DNA of 12,474 nt from GWB1-38-13 sp964608405. GTDB taxonomy: Bacteria; Patescibacteriota; Microgenomatia; UBA8517. A program made the position numbers and the translations under genes. The notes beneath the pieces are model-generated. The model saw only the letters and a list, made by a program, of their open reading frames with translations. It did no database searches and had not been told where the DNA came from. The stretch lies in contig CAZSNC010000021.1 in assembly GCA_964608405.1 (NCBI GenBank), positions 1 to 12,474 on the forward strand, written 5' to 3'. This document shows, in pieces, positions 1-7,386 of the stretch. The stretch's first letter is position 1, and each line of letters begins with the position of its first letter.

Positions 1-497
1 TCCAATACTTCTCCCTGAAGCTGTTGTGAACCGACCTTCGTCTTGATAAGAGCATCTTCAAGTTGCTTTTGCAGATCCGATATCTTTTTATCTTTTTCAA
101 GATCTTTAAACCGATGTTCTTCAACTGCTTGTTTAAGGACTGTTTCCTCAATTTTCTTTTTTTCTTCATCAAGTTTTCTTTGCATCTCAAGCTCCCTTTC
201 CCTGTCTTTATCTTCCATTTTTCTTTTTTCTTCGCGGAGCTTAAGTTCGCTATCCATGAGATCTGCAATTTTCTTCTCTTTTTCGGAGTTTTGTTTTTCC
301 AAATCCAGAAGTTCAATCTTTTTCTTATCTTCAAGTTCTTTGACTAATTTTTGCTCTATCTCTTTCCTTGCGTTTGCTATATCCAGCTTATGTTTTTCTG
401 ATATAGTACTTTCCAATTCTTCCTCAATCTGGTGCCTTATAGCATCGGTTAACTCGAACGTCTTATTACAGTGCGGACATTTTATTAAATTTGCCAT
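1..497 (-). CDS. DUF2130-family coiled-coil protein, N-terminal part (cut by left edge)
   Basis: This is the first 165 codons of a gene running off the left edge; no stop is reached. It starts at ATG 497-495. The protein opens with a CxxC knuckle (MANLIKCPHCNKTFEL, Cys7 and Cys10), then a long, highly charged Lys/Glu-rich stretch from about residue 22 to 152 that looks like a continuous coiled coil. At the edge it reads GSQQLQGEVL. A zinc-knuckle start, a coiled coil and a 'S-Q-QLQGEV' entry into a globular domain is the layout of DUF2130 proteins (PF09903), whose C-terminal domain would lie outside the window. Molecular function of the family is not firmly established; a nuclease-like role is only a possibility. 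It is co-directional with recO, 71 nt downstream, with its own candidate promoter directly in front. The plus-strand open frame over the same bases (43-552) is a low-complexity Ser/Phe shadow of this coiled coil. Confidence 0.85.
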   Translation of the reverse strand, partial: MANLIKCPHCNKTFELTDAIRHQIEEELESTISEKHKLDIANARKEIEQKLVKELEDKKKIELLDLEKQNSEKEKKIADLMDSELKLREEKRKMEDKDRERELEMQRKLDEEKKKIEETVLKQAVEEHRFKDLEKDKKISDLQKQLEDALIKTKVGSQQLQGEVL

Positions 498-504
498 TTC
501 AACT

Positions 505-513
505 ATTATAACA
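505..513 (-). promoter_or_regulatory. Candidate extended -10 promoter giving a leaderless DUF2130 mRNA
   Basis: On the minus strand the bases read TGT-TATAAT, a perfect consensus -10 hexamer with the TGn extension. Seven bases (AGTTGAA) separate the hexamer from the ATG of the DUF2130 gene. Transcription normally starts about seven bases after the hexamer, so the predicted first base is the A of the start codon, giving a leaderless message. There is no convincing -35 box, which extended -10 promoters can do without, and no Shine-Dalgarno sequence. The motif is seen directly; the start point is inferred. Confidence 0.5.
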
Positions 514-568
514 ACACAAAATTCTAATCATAGAACGACCTCTATTTTTTGATATTTTATACATCATA

Positions 569-1114
569 CTAATGAAATAGTTTCTCTCCAACTCGTTTTG
601 AATTTATTCCTCTTTCCAAAACTGATTCGATGATACGATCGGGGTCATCCATCTGTTTGTCCATTGGCCAATATCCCAAAGACACTAATATCTCATAAAT
701 AAAACTCCACCGTAACTTTTTCAGTTTTGTATACTTTTGCAGAACCCGAAAATATTTCAAAAGTATTTCGTAAACTTCATCATGAGATTCTCCTTCTTCA
801 AGGATTTTGGATACAAGCTCAACCATATAATACGCGAGTGCCGTTTTTTTCAGGTTTTGCCTGATTCCAACATACGCATCAATTAATTCAACTTCATTCA
901 TTAAAATAAAATGATCGTTTTTTGTGAATGAATATTTTACTTTTGAGAAGATTTCGATATGTCCCCTTTTACGGCTTTTTGGTTTCCGTACACCTTTTGC
1001 CAACAAAAACATCTTTCCGTAGGACCTGGAAAATATGAGAAGCAACCGGTCGGCTTCACCGTAATTCTTCCTCGATAAAATAACGCCTTCCGTAGAAAAT
1101 GATCGTGGTGCCAT
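569..1114 (-). CDS. recO: DNA repair protein RecO, short form lacking the zinc finger
   Basis: RecO binds single- and double-stranded DNA, anneals complementary strands and works with RecR (and RecF) to load RecA at gaps. The N-terminal OB-fold signature is clear: TEGVILSRKNYGEADRLL at residues 8-25, then SYGKMFLLAKGVRKPKSR at 31-48, the conserved basic Gly/Ser patch. An all-helical part follows (about 88-145), ending in LGYWP at 146-150, where RecO proteins normally show 'LGY-P' followed by a Cys-containing zinc motif. Here no cysteines follow and the protein ends after 181 residues, against roughly 230-250 in typical bacteria. The end is a clean TAG with no continuation in another frame, so this looks like a genuine short form rather than a frameshift. 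The start is ATG 1114-1112, with only a weak GGA seven bases upstream. It sits 33 nt after the DUF4012 gene, in the same direction, so it may be read through from the glycan operon. Confidence 0.85.
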   Translation of the reverse strand: MAPRSFSTEGVILSRKNYGEADRLLLIFSRSYGKMFLLAKGVRKPKSRKRGHIEIFSKVKYSFTKNDHFILMNEVELIDAYVGIRQNLKKTALAYYMVELVSKILEEGESHDEVYEILLKYFRVLQKYTKLKKLRWSFIYEILVSLGYWPMDKQMDDPDRIIESVLERGINSKRVGEKLFH

Positions 1115-1147
1115 ACAAAATTCCGATTCGGCAGGGATCCTATCGGT

Positions 1148-3229
1148 TTATAACCTTATTTCCTTGTCAGTAATTAGAGTAAACTCTTGTGTCTTTTTAC
1201 CCATCTCAATAGTGTACATCGGTGCATCTTTACCAGGTTGTTTTTGGATCATTATTTTATACTCTCTATCTACTTCCAAAGGCACTTTGTATTTAAGTAC
1301 AACTTTGGACACTCCCAAGGGCCTTACTTTAATAAAACCCGCAAATACCTGCTTTCCAAACTCTTCATAGGGATCTGCAAAGTCTTCAAAGCCTTCATTT
1401 GAGATTATTTCGCTGCCTTTTGGAACGTAAATTCTTACCCAATTGGGAAGTACGGAATTCAACCATCCATCCTGTTTTTCGGGGTTTTTATAGGTGATTG
1501 TAAGAGTCTTTTCGATGTGCCCGCTCTTTTTACTAATTTCCTGTGATACCTCTTGGGTGACATATAGGTTTGATTTTCTTCCACCGAGGTTTGCATCGTT
1601 TATGTATAGATAATCTCCTCCTGAATACTCTTTAATATCACCCGCAATTCCGAAAATGGTCACTGCTTCCTGAGCTTCCTTGTCGTTAAGATAAAAAAGG
1701 ACGTGCTTTTCAGTAAACGACTTTACTGCTGCTTCGAAAAGAAGGGGCATCTTCGAGTCGGGGAGGCCGAGTGTCGATGATAAAATAGCGTTCATCAAAG
1801 GTCCGATTATCTTTTTTCTCTCCCCATAATTTTCCGGTGCAAATACAATTTTTCCCGGCTCATTTTCACTCCATACAACAGCGCCCTCTTGATCCGCAAA
1901 ACTTTCAAGCTCGTATATCACCTGGGGACACTTACACTTTGCAACAATTTCCGTACTGAAATCCCCATAACCCGGCACACTTACTTTTCCGAGCACGTCC
2001 AGAAGATATACAAGCATTTGTGTGTCAACCGCGATTATTCCGTCAATATTCTTCACGCCGGCTTTAGCAACTTCTTCAGAAAACATTTCCATCGACGCCT
2101 CAAAACTCGGAGACCAGTTCATATCACGTAATCTGAATCTATTCAAGGCAACATAAATCCCCTGGAGATATTTCGGGAATTGCTCCGGAGCCTTAATGAA
2201 TGGCTTGTAATTATCATCCAGATTATATATATCGTCGGAAATGATCGGATCAAACCTCCCCTTATCAACGCGGGCAATAGTATAGGCAGTAATAAAACCT
2301 CCCGTAGGACGAAGCTCTTTATCGTTTTGGAAAAGTACCATATAGGTCCTTGGGCTTTCCACTCCCAAAAAATAATCGGATTTTTCAAGAAGTGGTTTTC
2401 CTTCCGCAATGAGCTTAGTTGTCGTATTTAAAAGATCTTTGCTTCTTTGAAGGGTGTCACGAACCGCAATACCTCTTACTTCTTCCGGATATCTGTCAGG
2501 GTCAATTTCTTCAACCTCTTTGTTTATCAGGTTGATCTTTTCAGACAAATTATCGATCTTCGGAACTATTTCCGGGATGGTTTTTATTACAAAATCTAAT
2601 TTGTCCTGAGCCGTTCTTACTTGGGATGCATTACTCTCTCCGGATCCCTTAAGACCTATTATATCCGCGTATGGCTTTACCGAATCGATAAGTATTTCAC
2701 CCGAATCCATACCATATAAAGAAGCCTTGATAAGATGTTCGCCGTCTTTGTAATAGGAACTTACAAAGGGAACGATTTTTATAAAAGAAAGTGTCGAATA
2801 CGAACTTTCAAACGTCTTAATTGATTTTTTTAAATTATCAAGTTCGGACGAGATTATATTCAGATCTTTTTGTGAAAAACTATCTTTTACTTTCTGCGCT
2901 TGAGATTTTACGACCATCGCATTTTTATAAACTCTAAAAGAGAGAAATCCCGTTATTGCAAGCAGGATAATAATAAATGCAACAAGAATTGAAACCATCT
3001 TCACGATTTTAGAAGTTTTTTTTCTTTGAGGTTTTCCCGGATTATTTTGAGGGATAGTTGCCGTTTGATCAGTGTTTTGTTGAGTGTCTTGCATATTTAT
3101 TTTGGGAACCAAAATTGTATCTGACGTTTGCCTATTTGTCGATATGTCACCGGATATGTTACCAACAGTATTTACTTCCTGCGATGAGACGTTTGTCTCA
3201 AGAGGAGTAATTTTTTTTATATTTTCCAC
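1148..3229 (-). CDS. DUF4012 domain protein, single-pass membrane anchored
   Basis: This 693-residue protein has a polar Gln/Asn/Thr-rich N-terminal tail (1-74), basic residues at 69-77, one transmembrane helix (about 75-98) and a long region expected outside the cell. Residues 105-285 are mostly helical with possible coiled coil. The DUF4012 core (PF13196) is marked by LFQNDKELRPTGGFI (299-313), DMNWSPSFEAS (369-379), IDGIIAVDTQMLVYLLDVLG (395-414) and DANLGGRKSNLYV (545-557). A beta-rich C-terminal part follows (about 572-693). Family members occur in CPR bacteria and Actinobacteria near envelope-polysaccharide genes; no enzymatic activity is established. Because it follows the phosphoglycosyl transferase by 67 nt at the end of the glycan block, I infer a late surface role such as attachment or export of the polymer. 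One close cysteine pair is present (KCKCP, 431-435). The start is GTG 3229-3227; an in-frame TAA lies three codons upstream and there is no Shine-Dalgarno sequence. Confidence 0.85.
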   Translation of the reverse strand: MENIKKITPLETNVSSQEVNTVGNISGDISTNRQTSDTILVPKINMQDTQQNTDQTATIPQNNPGKPQRKKTSKIVKMVSILVAFIIILLAITGFLSFRVYKNAMVVKSQAQKVKDSFSQKDLNIISSELDNLKKSIKTFESSYSTLSFIKIVPFVSSYYKDGEHLIKASLYGMDSGEILIDSVKPYADIIGLKGSGESNASQVRTAQDKLDFVIKTIPEIVPKIDNLSEKINLINKEVEEIDPDRYPEEVRGIAVRDTLQRSKDLLNTTTKLIAEGKPLLEKSDYFLGVESPRTYMVLFQNDKELRPTGGFITAYTIARVDKGRFDPIISDDIYNLDDNYKPFIKAPEQFPKYLQGIYVALNRFRLRDMNWSPSFEASMEMFSEEVAKAGVKNIDGIIAVDTQMLVYLLDVLGKVSVPGYGDFSTEIVAKCKCPQVIYELESFADQEGAVVWSENEPGKIVFAPENYGERKKIIGPLMNAILSSTLGLPDSKMPLLFEAAVKSFTEKHVLFYLNDKEAQEAVTIFGIAGDIKEYSGGDYLYINDANLGGRKSNLYVTQEVSQEISKKSGHIEKTLTITYKNPEKQDGWLNSVLPNWVRIYVPKGSEIISNEGFEDFADPYEEFGKQVFAGFIKVRPLGVSKVVLKYKVPLEVDREYKIMIQKQPGKDAPMYTIEMGKKTQEFTLITDKEIRL

Positions 3230-3279
3230 ACAATTATCTTACACAATCAGGAGCAATTGCAAAAGACTCATTCGAAAGA

Positions 3280-3295
3280 GGTATAAATATTTACC
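3280..3295. repeat. Imperfect 16-bp palindrome in the gap before DUF4012
   Basis: The sequence GGTA-TAAATATT-TACC has 4-bp perfect arms, with two of the four inner base pairs also matching. It begins two bases after the stop codon of the phosphoglycosyl transferase gene and lies about 50 nt before the DUF4012 start, in the second-longest intergenic gap of the window (67 nt). It could be an operator half-site pair or chance AT-rich symmetry. There is no U-tract, so it is not a terminator. Confidence 0.2.
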
Positions 3296-3296
3296 A

Positions 3297-3950
3297 TCAA
3301 CCAGCTCCTTTTCCACTGATCATAACCAGTGGGGTTTTTAACATTATCAAAATATCAAATATCAATGATCTTTTTCTGGCATAATAGGCATCCATCTGAA
3401 TTCGCTTGTCAAAATTTACCTCACTTCTTCCGTTCACCTGCCAAAAACCGGTAATTCCCGGTTTTACCGTCAACATTTCCTTAACGTATTTTTCAGTTCC
3501 GGGAAACTTTTTCTGCTGTGATTCCAACTCATCTGGAAGATAAGCACGAGGCCCGACAATGCTCATCTCTCCTTTAAGGACATTAATAAGTTGCGGCATT
3601 TCGTCGATTGAATGTTTCCGAATGAATTTCCCTACTTTGGTTATTCTTGGATCTATCGAGGGTTTATAATTACCGCTTCTCCTTTTTTCTTCATATACTT
3701 TTTTATACCTGGGATCTGTTCTTTCAAGAACATCTGCTTTAACCATCATGGAACGGAATTTAAAGAGTCTGAAAAGTTTTCTGTTTTTACCAAGTCTCTT
3801 CATATGCTCATTTTCTTTTTCGACAAATACCGGTCCGGGTGAGGTAAGTTTTATAGCAATCGCCGTAGCGATCATAATGGGTGAAAATAAAATAAGAAGA
3901 ATTACGGATCCGACAATGTCTATTAGTCGTTTAATTACTTCAAAATTCAT
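3297..3950 (-). CDS. Monotopic polyprenyl-phosphate phosphoglycosyl transferase (bacterial sugar transferase)
   Basis: This enzyme transfers a sugar-1-phosphate from a nucleotide sugar to polyprenyl phosphate, the first membrane step of glycan repeat-unit assembly. All PF02397 landmarks are present in order: KRLIDIVGS (7-15); a hydrophobic helix broken by Ser-Pro (23-24), the re-entrant helix of the family; SPGPVF (37-42); FKFRSM (63-68); DPRITKVGKFIRKHSIDE (100-117), containing the Asp116-Glu117 catalytic dyad; IVGPRAYLPDE (131-141); and KPGITGFWQVNGR (163-175). At 217 residues it is the minimal PglC/EpsL-like form and lacks the large N-terminal membrane domain of WbaP/WcaJ. The sugar specificity cannot be read from sequence. 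Instead of the usual Q-R after SPGPVF it has VEKENEH. The start is ATG 3950-3948, 7 nt after the mannose-1-phosphate guanylyltransferase stop, so translation is probably coupled. The gene stops in TGA. Confidence 0.93.
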   Translation of the reverse strand: MNFEVIKRLIDIVGSVILLILFSPIMIATAIAIKLTSPGPVFVEKENEHMKRLGKNRKLFRLFKFRSMMVKADVLERTDPRYKKVYEEKRRSGNYKPSIDPRITKVGKFIRKHSIDEMPQLINVLKGEMSIVGPRAYLPDELESQQKKFPGTEKYVKEMLTVKPGITGFWQVNGRSEVNFDKRIQMDAYYARKRSLIFDILIMLKTPLVMISGKGAG

Positions 3951-3957
3951 ATCCAGG

Positions 3958-5070
3958 TCAGAGAAGTTCTTTAGCCCCTTCGGTTTTTAGCAACTCGACA
4001 ACTTTTTTAACCGACTGTGCTCTGCTTTTACTGCATACCAAAAGCACATCTTTCGAATCTATTATGACAACGTTGTCGACATCGACAACTGCAATAAGTT
4101 TTCCGTCCGTATGAATCAGTGCATCCGTTGTATCGATATTAATTACCCTTCCCCCAGGCTCCTCCCCATCGATTATCACGTTTCCCTGATCATCTTTGGG
4201 TAAATTTTCCCAGACTTCCTTCCAATCCCCGATATCTGTCCAGAAAAAGTCGGAGGGAAAAACGTACATATTTTGATCTTTCTCCGCAACCGCGTAATCA
4301 ATTGAGATTTTTGGCATTTTTTCGTAGGAGTCCTTAAGCTGCATTTTCTCGCTACTTTTTCCGAGACTTTCTCTAATGTCTAAAACATTTTTGTAAATTT
4401 CCGGTGAGTACTTTTTTACCGATTCAAGAATGCTGTCAGCCCTCCAGATAAACTGGCCTGCATTCCAGTAATATTCACCGGATGCAACATACTTTTTGGC
4501 CAACTCAAGCTCCGGTTTTTCGACAAATTTATCGACTTTAAAGTATTCCCGTTTATGATCAATGCTAAATCTTTTACCCTTCTTGATATATCCCAATCCC
4601 GTGTGAGGATAACGCGGTTCCACTCCCACTGTGATAAGACACTTCTCTTCGTAGGCAACCTTTGCTGCGGCTTTTAGGGTGTTTAGATACCTCTTAACCG
4701 GATTTACAAGTCTGTCGGCAGCTTCGGTAATAATTACCGCATCTGGGTCTTTCGAGTGTATATATAAAGCTCCGACAGAATGAGCGGGCCCCGTATCACG
4801 TCTTGCGGGTTCCACAATAATGTTTTCTTTCTTAAACTGCGGAACTTCTTTCAATAATTCCTTTTTATAATCTTCAGAGACCGTAATACAATACATTCTC
4901 TCCCAAGGGAATTGCTCGTTTAGCCTTTCGCAGGTCATTTGCGTTAAAGTTTTTCCTCTGAATATTTTCAAAAATTGCTTGGGGGTTTTTTCTCTGGACT
5001 TTGGCCAGAGTCTAGTTCCTCCTCCGCCGGCCAAAATCAATACGTAGGTGTGGTCCAAATAATCAGACAT
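3958..5070 (-). CDS. manC: Mannose-1-phosphate guanylyltransferase (GDP-mannose synthesis)
   Basis: This cytoplasmic enzyme makes GDP-mannose from mannose-1-phosphate and GTP. The nucleotidyl-transferase signature LAGGGGTRLWPKSREKTP (13-30) with Lys31 is intact, followed by EPARRDTGPA (87-96), HTGLGYI (156-162), KFVEKPE (181-187), WNAGQFIWRA (202-211), SIDYAVAE (256-263) and TDIGDWKEVW (278-287). The C-terminal 80 residues form the small beta-rich domain of the family. At 370 residues it is the single-function form; the phosphomannose isomerase cupin of long ManC/AlgA proteins is absent. One family motif is altered: the usual P-A-D-H is EAADR at 116-120, keeping Asp119 but with Arg in place of His. 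It is the only sugar-nucleotide gene in the window, which suggests that mannose or a GDP-mannose derivative is a component of the glycan. The start ATG 5070-5068 leaves a 33-nt gap after the preceding GT4 gene, holding a candidate internal promoter. Confidence 0.92.
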   Translation of the reverse strand: MSDYLDHTYVLILAGGGGTRLWPKSREKTPKQFLKIFRGKTLTQMTCERLNEQFPWERMYCITVSEDYKKELLKEVPQFKKENIIVEPARRDTGPAHSVGALYIHSKDPDAVIITEAADRLVNPVKRYLNTLKAAAKVAYEEKCLITVGVEPRYPHTGLGYIKKGKRFSIDHKREYFKVDKFVEKPELELAKKYVASGEYYWNAGQFIWRADSILESVKKYSPEIYKNVLDIRESLGKSSEKMQLKDSYEKMPKISIDYAVAEKDQNMYVFPSDFFWTDIGDWKEVWENLPKDDQGNVIIDGEEPGGRVINIDTTDALIHTDGKLIAVVDVDNVVIIDSKDVLLVCSKSRAQSVKKVVELLKTEGAKELL

Positions 5071-5088
5071 AATTTACTTGTAATAACG

Positions 5089-5097
5089 ATAGTAACA
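5089..5097 (-). promoter_or_regulatory. Candidate extended -10 promoter before manC
   Basis: On the minus strand the gap before manC reads TGT-TACTAT, an extended -10 with four of six hexamer bases matching consensus. It would give a leader of roughly 12 nt before the ATG. A TTGACT (5107-5102) overlapping the end of the upstream gene is a 5/6 match to a -35 box but is too close to pair with this hexamer; it could pair, at 16 bp, with a weaker TATTAC. This would let manC, the phosphoglycosyl transferase and DUF4012 be expressed without the upstream genes. The evidence is motif matching in AT-rich DNA only. Confidence 0.28.
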
Positions 5098-5103
5098 AAA
5101 AAG

Positions 5104-6249
5104 TCAAATATTTTCTACAAGGGCAAGAACATCCTTCTTAAAGTGTTCCTTACTGAATCGCTCAGCATTTTTCTGAATTTTTTGGGTATTAAATTTCATA
5201 TGATTAAACTTCTTTACGGCAGAAATTAGGCTCTCCCGGTTTTGTTTGTCAAAAAAAATACCCGTTTCCCCATCAATCACAGTGTCCAATACCCCTCCTT
5301 TTCTGTAAGCAATTACCGGGACACCTGCCGCTTGGGCTTCTACCGATGTAATTCCAAAATCCTCCTCCTGAGGATAAATAAACGCTTTTGCCCCGCGATA
5401 ATAATACAAAAGCTCTTTTTCGCCGACAAAACCGACAAGTTTTATATTTTTTTCTGCAATTGCTTTTAGTTTTCTTTCCTCTCCCCCAGTTCCGACAACG
5501 ACTAATTGATATCCGAGTTTGTTAAAAGCCGAAACTGCAAGATCAACTTTTTTATAAGGTTCAAGCCTGCTTACAATCAAAAAATAATTTCCTTTTTTGA
5601 GTCCTTGTTCTTCCATAAAATTGTTTTCTTTCTCTTTTTCCCGACGAGTTCGTAATGATTCACTAAACATTTTTGTACTAACGGGTGGAAAGATCAGATA
5701 AGAATCTCTTTTGTAATATTTTTTAATCCGTGATCTGACTTCGTTGGAAATAGCAACCATGATATCCGGCCTTTGTGCGGCTATCAAATCCCAATATTTT
5801 GTATATTTTAAAAATGGCTCCGATAATATTCTATAGAAAGGTATCCATCTTAATGTACTTGGACGATTCTTTAAGTATTCCTCGTATCCACTCCACAGAT
5901 AACGGGTTGGAGTCAGGCAGATACAGATATGTTTTGTTGACGGCTTGGTAATTATCCCCTTTGCTGCTTCGGAAGTAATTGAGATAACAACGTCATATTC
6001 ATCGAAAGAAAATGTCTCATAAGCAAGCGGGGTCAACCACCCGAGAAGCTGATGGTAGCTTCGCAAAATGGGAATATTTTGCAAAAAAGTAGGATATACC
6101 TTTGGAAAAACTTTTGCCCATTGGGCTTTTTGGGGGGAATAAACAGATGTGTATAAAGGTGCGTTCGGAAATAATTCATGAAGAGCAAGTAGTTGTTGTT
6201 CTGCCCCTCCCCATTTATTCACTCTGTCGTAAACTAACGCAACCTTCAT
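5104..6249 (-). CDS. GT4-family glycosyltransferase (mannosyltransferase-like)
   Basis: This is a soluble or membrane-associated GT-B enzyme that adds one sugar to the growing lipid-linked repeat on the cytoplasmic face. The N-terminal acceptor domain starts MKVALVYDRVNKWGGAEQ, with the GGAEQ loop at 14-18, and carries the TPTRYLWSGYEEY block (113-125) seen in WbaZ-like GT4 enzymes. The C-terminal donor domain begins near SRLEPYKKVDLAV (227-239) and contains the EX7E retaining-GT4 motif, Glu296 to Glu304, in EDFGITSVEA. At 381 residues it is full length. A charged, low-complexity linker (about 197-216) sits between the two domains. With manC two cistrons' distance away, a GDP-mannose donor is plausible but not proven. 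It starts at ATG 6249-6247, 3 nt after the stop of the preceding gene, with no Shine-Dalgarno sequence. Confidence 0.9.
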   Translation of the reverse strand: MKVALVYDRVNKWGGAEQQLLALHELFPNAPLYTSVYSPQKAQWAKVFPKVYPTFLQNIPILRSYHQLLGWLTPLAYETFSFDEYDVVISITSEAAKGIITKPSTKHICICLTPTRYLWSGYEEYLKNRPSTLRWIPFYRILSEPFLKYTKYWDLIAAQRPDIMVAISNEVRSRIKKYYKRDSYLIFPPVSTKMFSESLRTRREKEKENNFMEEQGLKKGNYFLIVSRLEPYKKVDLAVSAFNKLGYQLVVVGTGGEERKLKAIAEKNIKLVGFVGEKELLYYYRGAKAFIYPQEEDFGITSVEAQAAGVPVIAYRKGGVLDTVIDGETGIFFDKQNRESLISAVKKFNHMKFNTQKIQKNAERFSKEHFKKDVLALVENI

Positions 6250-6252
6250 AAA

Positions 6253-7386
6253 TCATTTTACATTTTCATATACGTCAAGTGTTTCCTTCGCCATTTTGTT
6301 CCAAGAATATCTTTTAACATAATCCATGGCGTTTCGGATGTATTTATTTTTATCCTCACGTGAGATAGTATAAAGCGAATATAATACCCCCGAAATTGAA
6401 CTGACATCCTTGGGGTTGAAATAAAATGCGTGAAACCCGTAAATCTCTTTAAATACAGGGATATTTGAACAAGCTACCATAGTTCCCATGGAAATTGCCT
6501 CGATTCCCTGAAGTCCAAACCCTTCGGCAAGGGATGGATATACAAATCCTATCGAATTTTTATAAAGAACAGGGAGCTCCTCGTCTTTTACATAACCTGT
6601 GAGTTTTACATATTTTCCTGCACCGATATCGTTAATATAATTTTCAAGTTTATTCAAAAAACAATCCTTCAAACCCGCAATCACAAGAATCGCGTCAATA
6701 TTTTTATTTATATTAAGGTCTATAACTGCTCTCACGGCAATTTTTAAATTTTTATGCGGATATGCATTGCCTATGTAAAAGAAATATTTCTTCTCAAGCA
6801 GTCCATATCTTGATAACACTGCCATTTCTCCATGGGTGCTTAAATCCGACAAGTCCTTGAAATAAAAGCCTTCGTAGGTTACTTCAATTTTTCTGACAGA
6901 AACGTCGTAGTAATTGGCAATATCAGTAGCTACTGCTTTACTGGGTACAATAATTTTCACCGCGTTTTTCACTGCAGTTTTGGATATGAACATAAATGGT
7001 ATTCTTTTAAGAAAATATAAGAGTAAGGGAAGTTTTGTAGCATCAATACCCTGTCGTTGCATTATCAAATCATGAACGGTTAAGACATATTTTCCGCGAT
7101 ATAGGATCGGAACATTCAGATGTGGAAAGTGTACAAGGTCAGGATTTTCTCTGTTTATCACCTTAGGTAACGCGAGCTGTTCTCTTAGTGAATAATGAGG
7201 TATGTCTGCCAAAACCTTCTTCCAATTTCCAGGAAAAGACAATGAGTCATAATACTTTTTCTTTAGAAGAATTACATACTCATTTTTCGATTGAATACTT
7301 TTTAACTCCGTAATTAGCCCAATCAAATACCGTCCGATTCCGGTATGCTCAAGACCATACATTCTTGCATCGATAAGTATTTTCAT
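6253..7386 (-). CDS. GT4-family glycosyltransferase
   Basis: This is a full-length (377 residues) GT-B enzyme. The N-terminal Rossmann domain opens MKILIDARMYGLEHTGIGRY with the TGIGRY acceptor loop at 15-20 and TVHDL at 103-107. The donor domain starts at IGNAYPHKNL (205-214), and the EX7E pair is Glu288/Glu296 in AEGFGLQGIEA. This arrangement is typical of GT4 mannosyltransferase-B-type enzymes; donor and acceptor are not determinable here. The start ATG overlaps the stop of the upstream GT2 gene by 4 nt (ATGA), a strong sign of translational coupling. It is distinct from the neighbouring GT4 proteins, with different loop motifs, so it is not a recent duplicate. Confidence 0.9.
   Translation of the reverse strand: MKILIDARMYGLEHTGIGRYLIGLITELKSIQSKNEYVILLKKKYYDSLSFPGNWKKVLADIPHYSLREQLALPKVINRENPDLVHFPHLNVPILYRGKYVLTVHDLIMQRQGIDATKLPLLLYFLKRIPFMFISKTAVKNAVKIIVPSKAVATDIANYYDVSVRKIEVTYEGFYFKDLSDLSTHGEMAVLSRYGLLEKKYFFYIGNAYPHKNLKIAVRAVIDLNINKNIDAILVIAGLKDCFLNKLENYINDIGAGKYVKLTGYVKDEELPVLYKNSIGFVYPSLAEGFGLQGIEAISMGTMVACSNIPVFKEIYGFHAFYFNPKDVSSISGVLYSLYTISREDKNKYIRNAMDYVKRYSWNKMAKETLDVYENVK

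Noticed and set aside
530..550. Plus-strand hairpin (ATAGAA-CGAC-CTCTAT) followed by a T-run, as a terminator
   Set aside because: The stem is short and AT-rich with a wobble pair, and no plus-strand gene ends here.
43..552. Long plus-strand open frame rich in Ser, Phe and Leu
   Set aside because: It is the antisense image of the Lys/Glu-rich coiled coil of the DUF2130 gene; its composition is low-complexity and has no domain, while the minus-strand frame has a family signature.
1123..1146. Inverted repeat CCGAT...ATCGG between DUF4012 and recO as a terminator or attenuator
   Set aside because: Only five base pairs with a 14-nt loop and no U-tract after it; not distinguishable from chance.
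1889..2431. Overlapping open frames on both strands inside the DUF4012 gene (1889-2131 plus, 2143-2409 minus, 2180-2431 plus)
   Set aside because: They lie wholly within a gene with clear conserved motifs, show no recognisable domain, and have no start-site signals.
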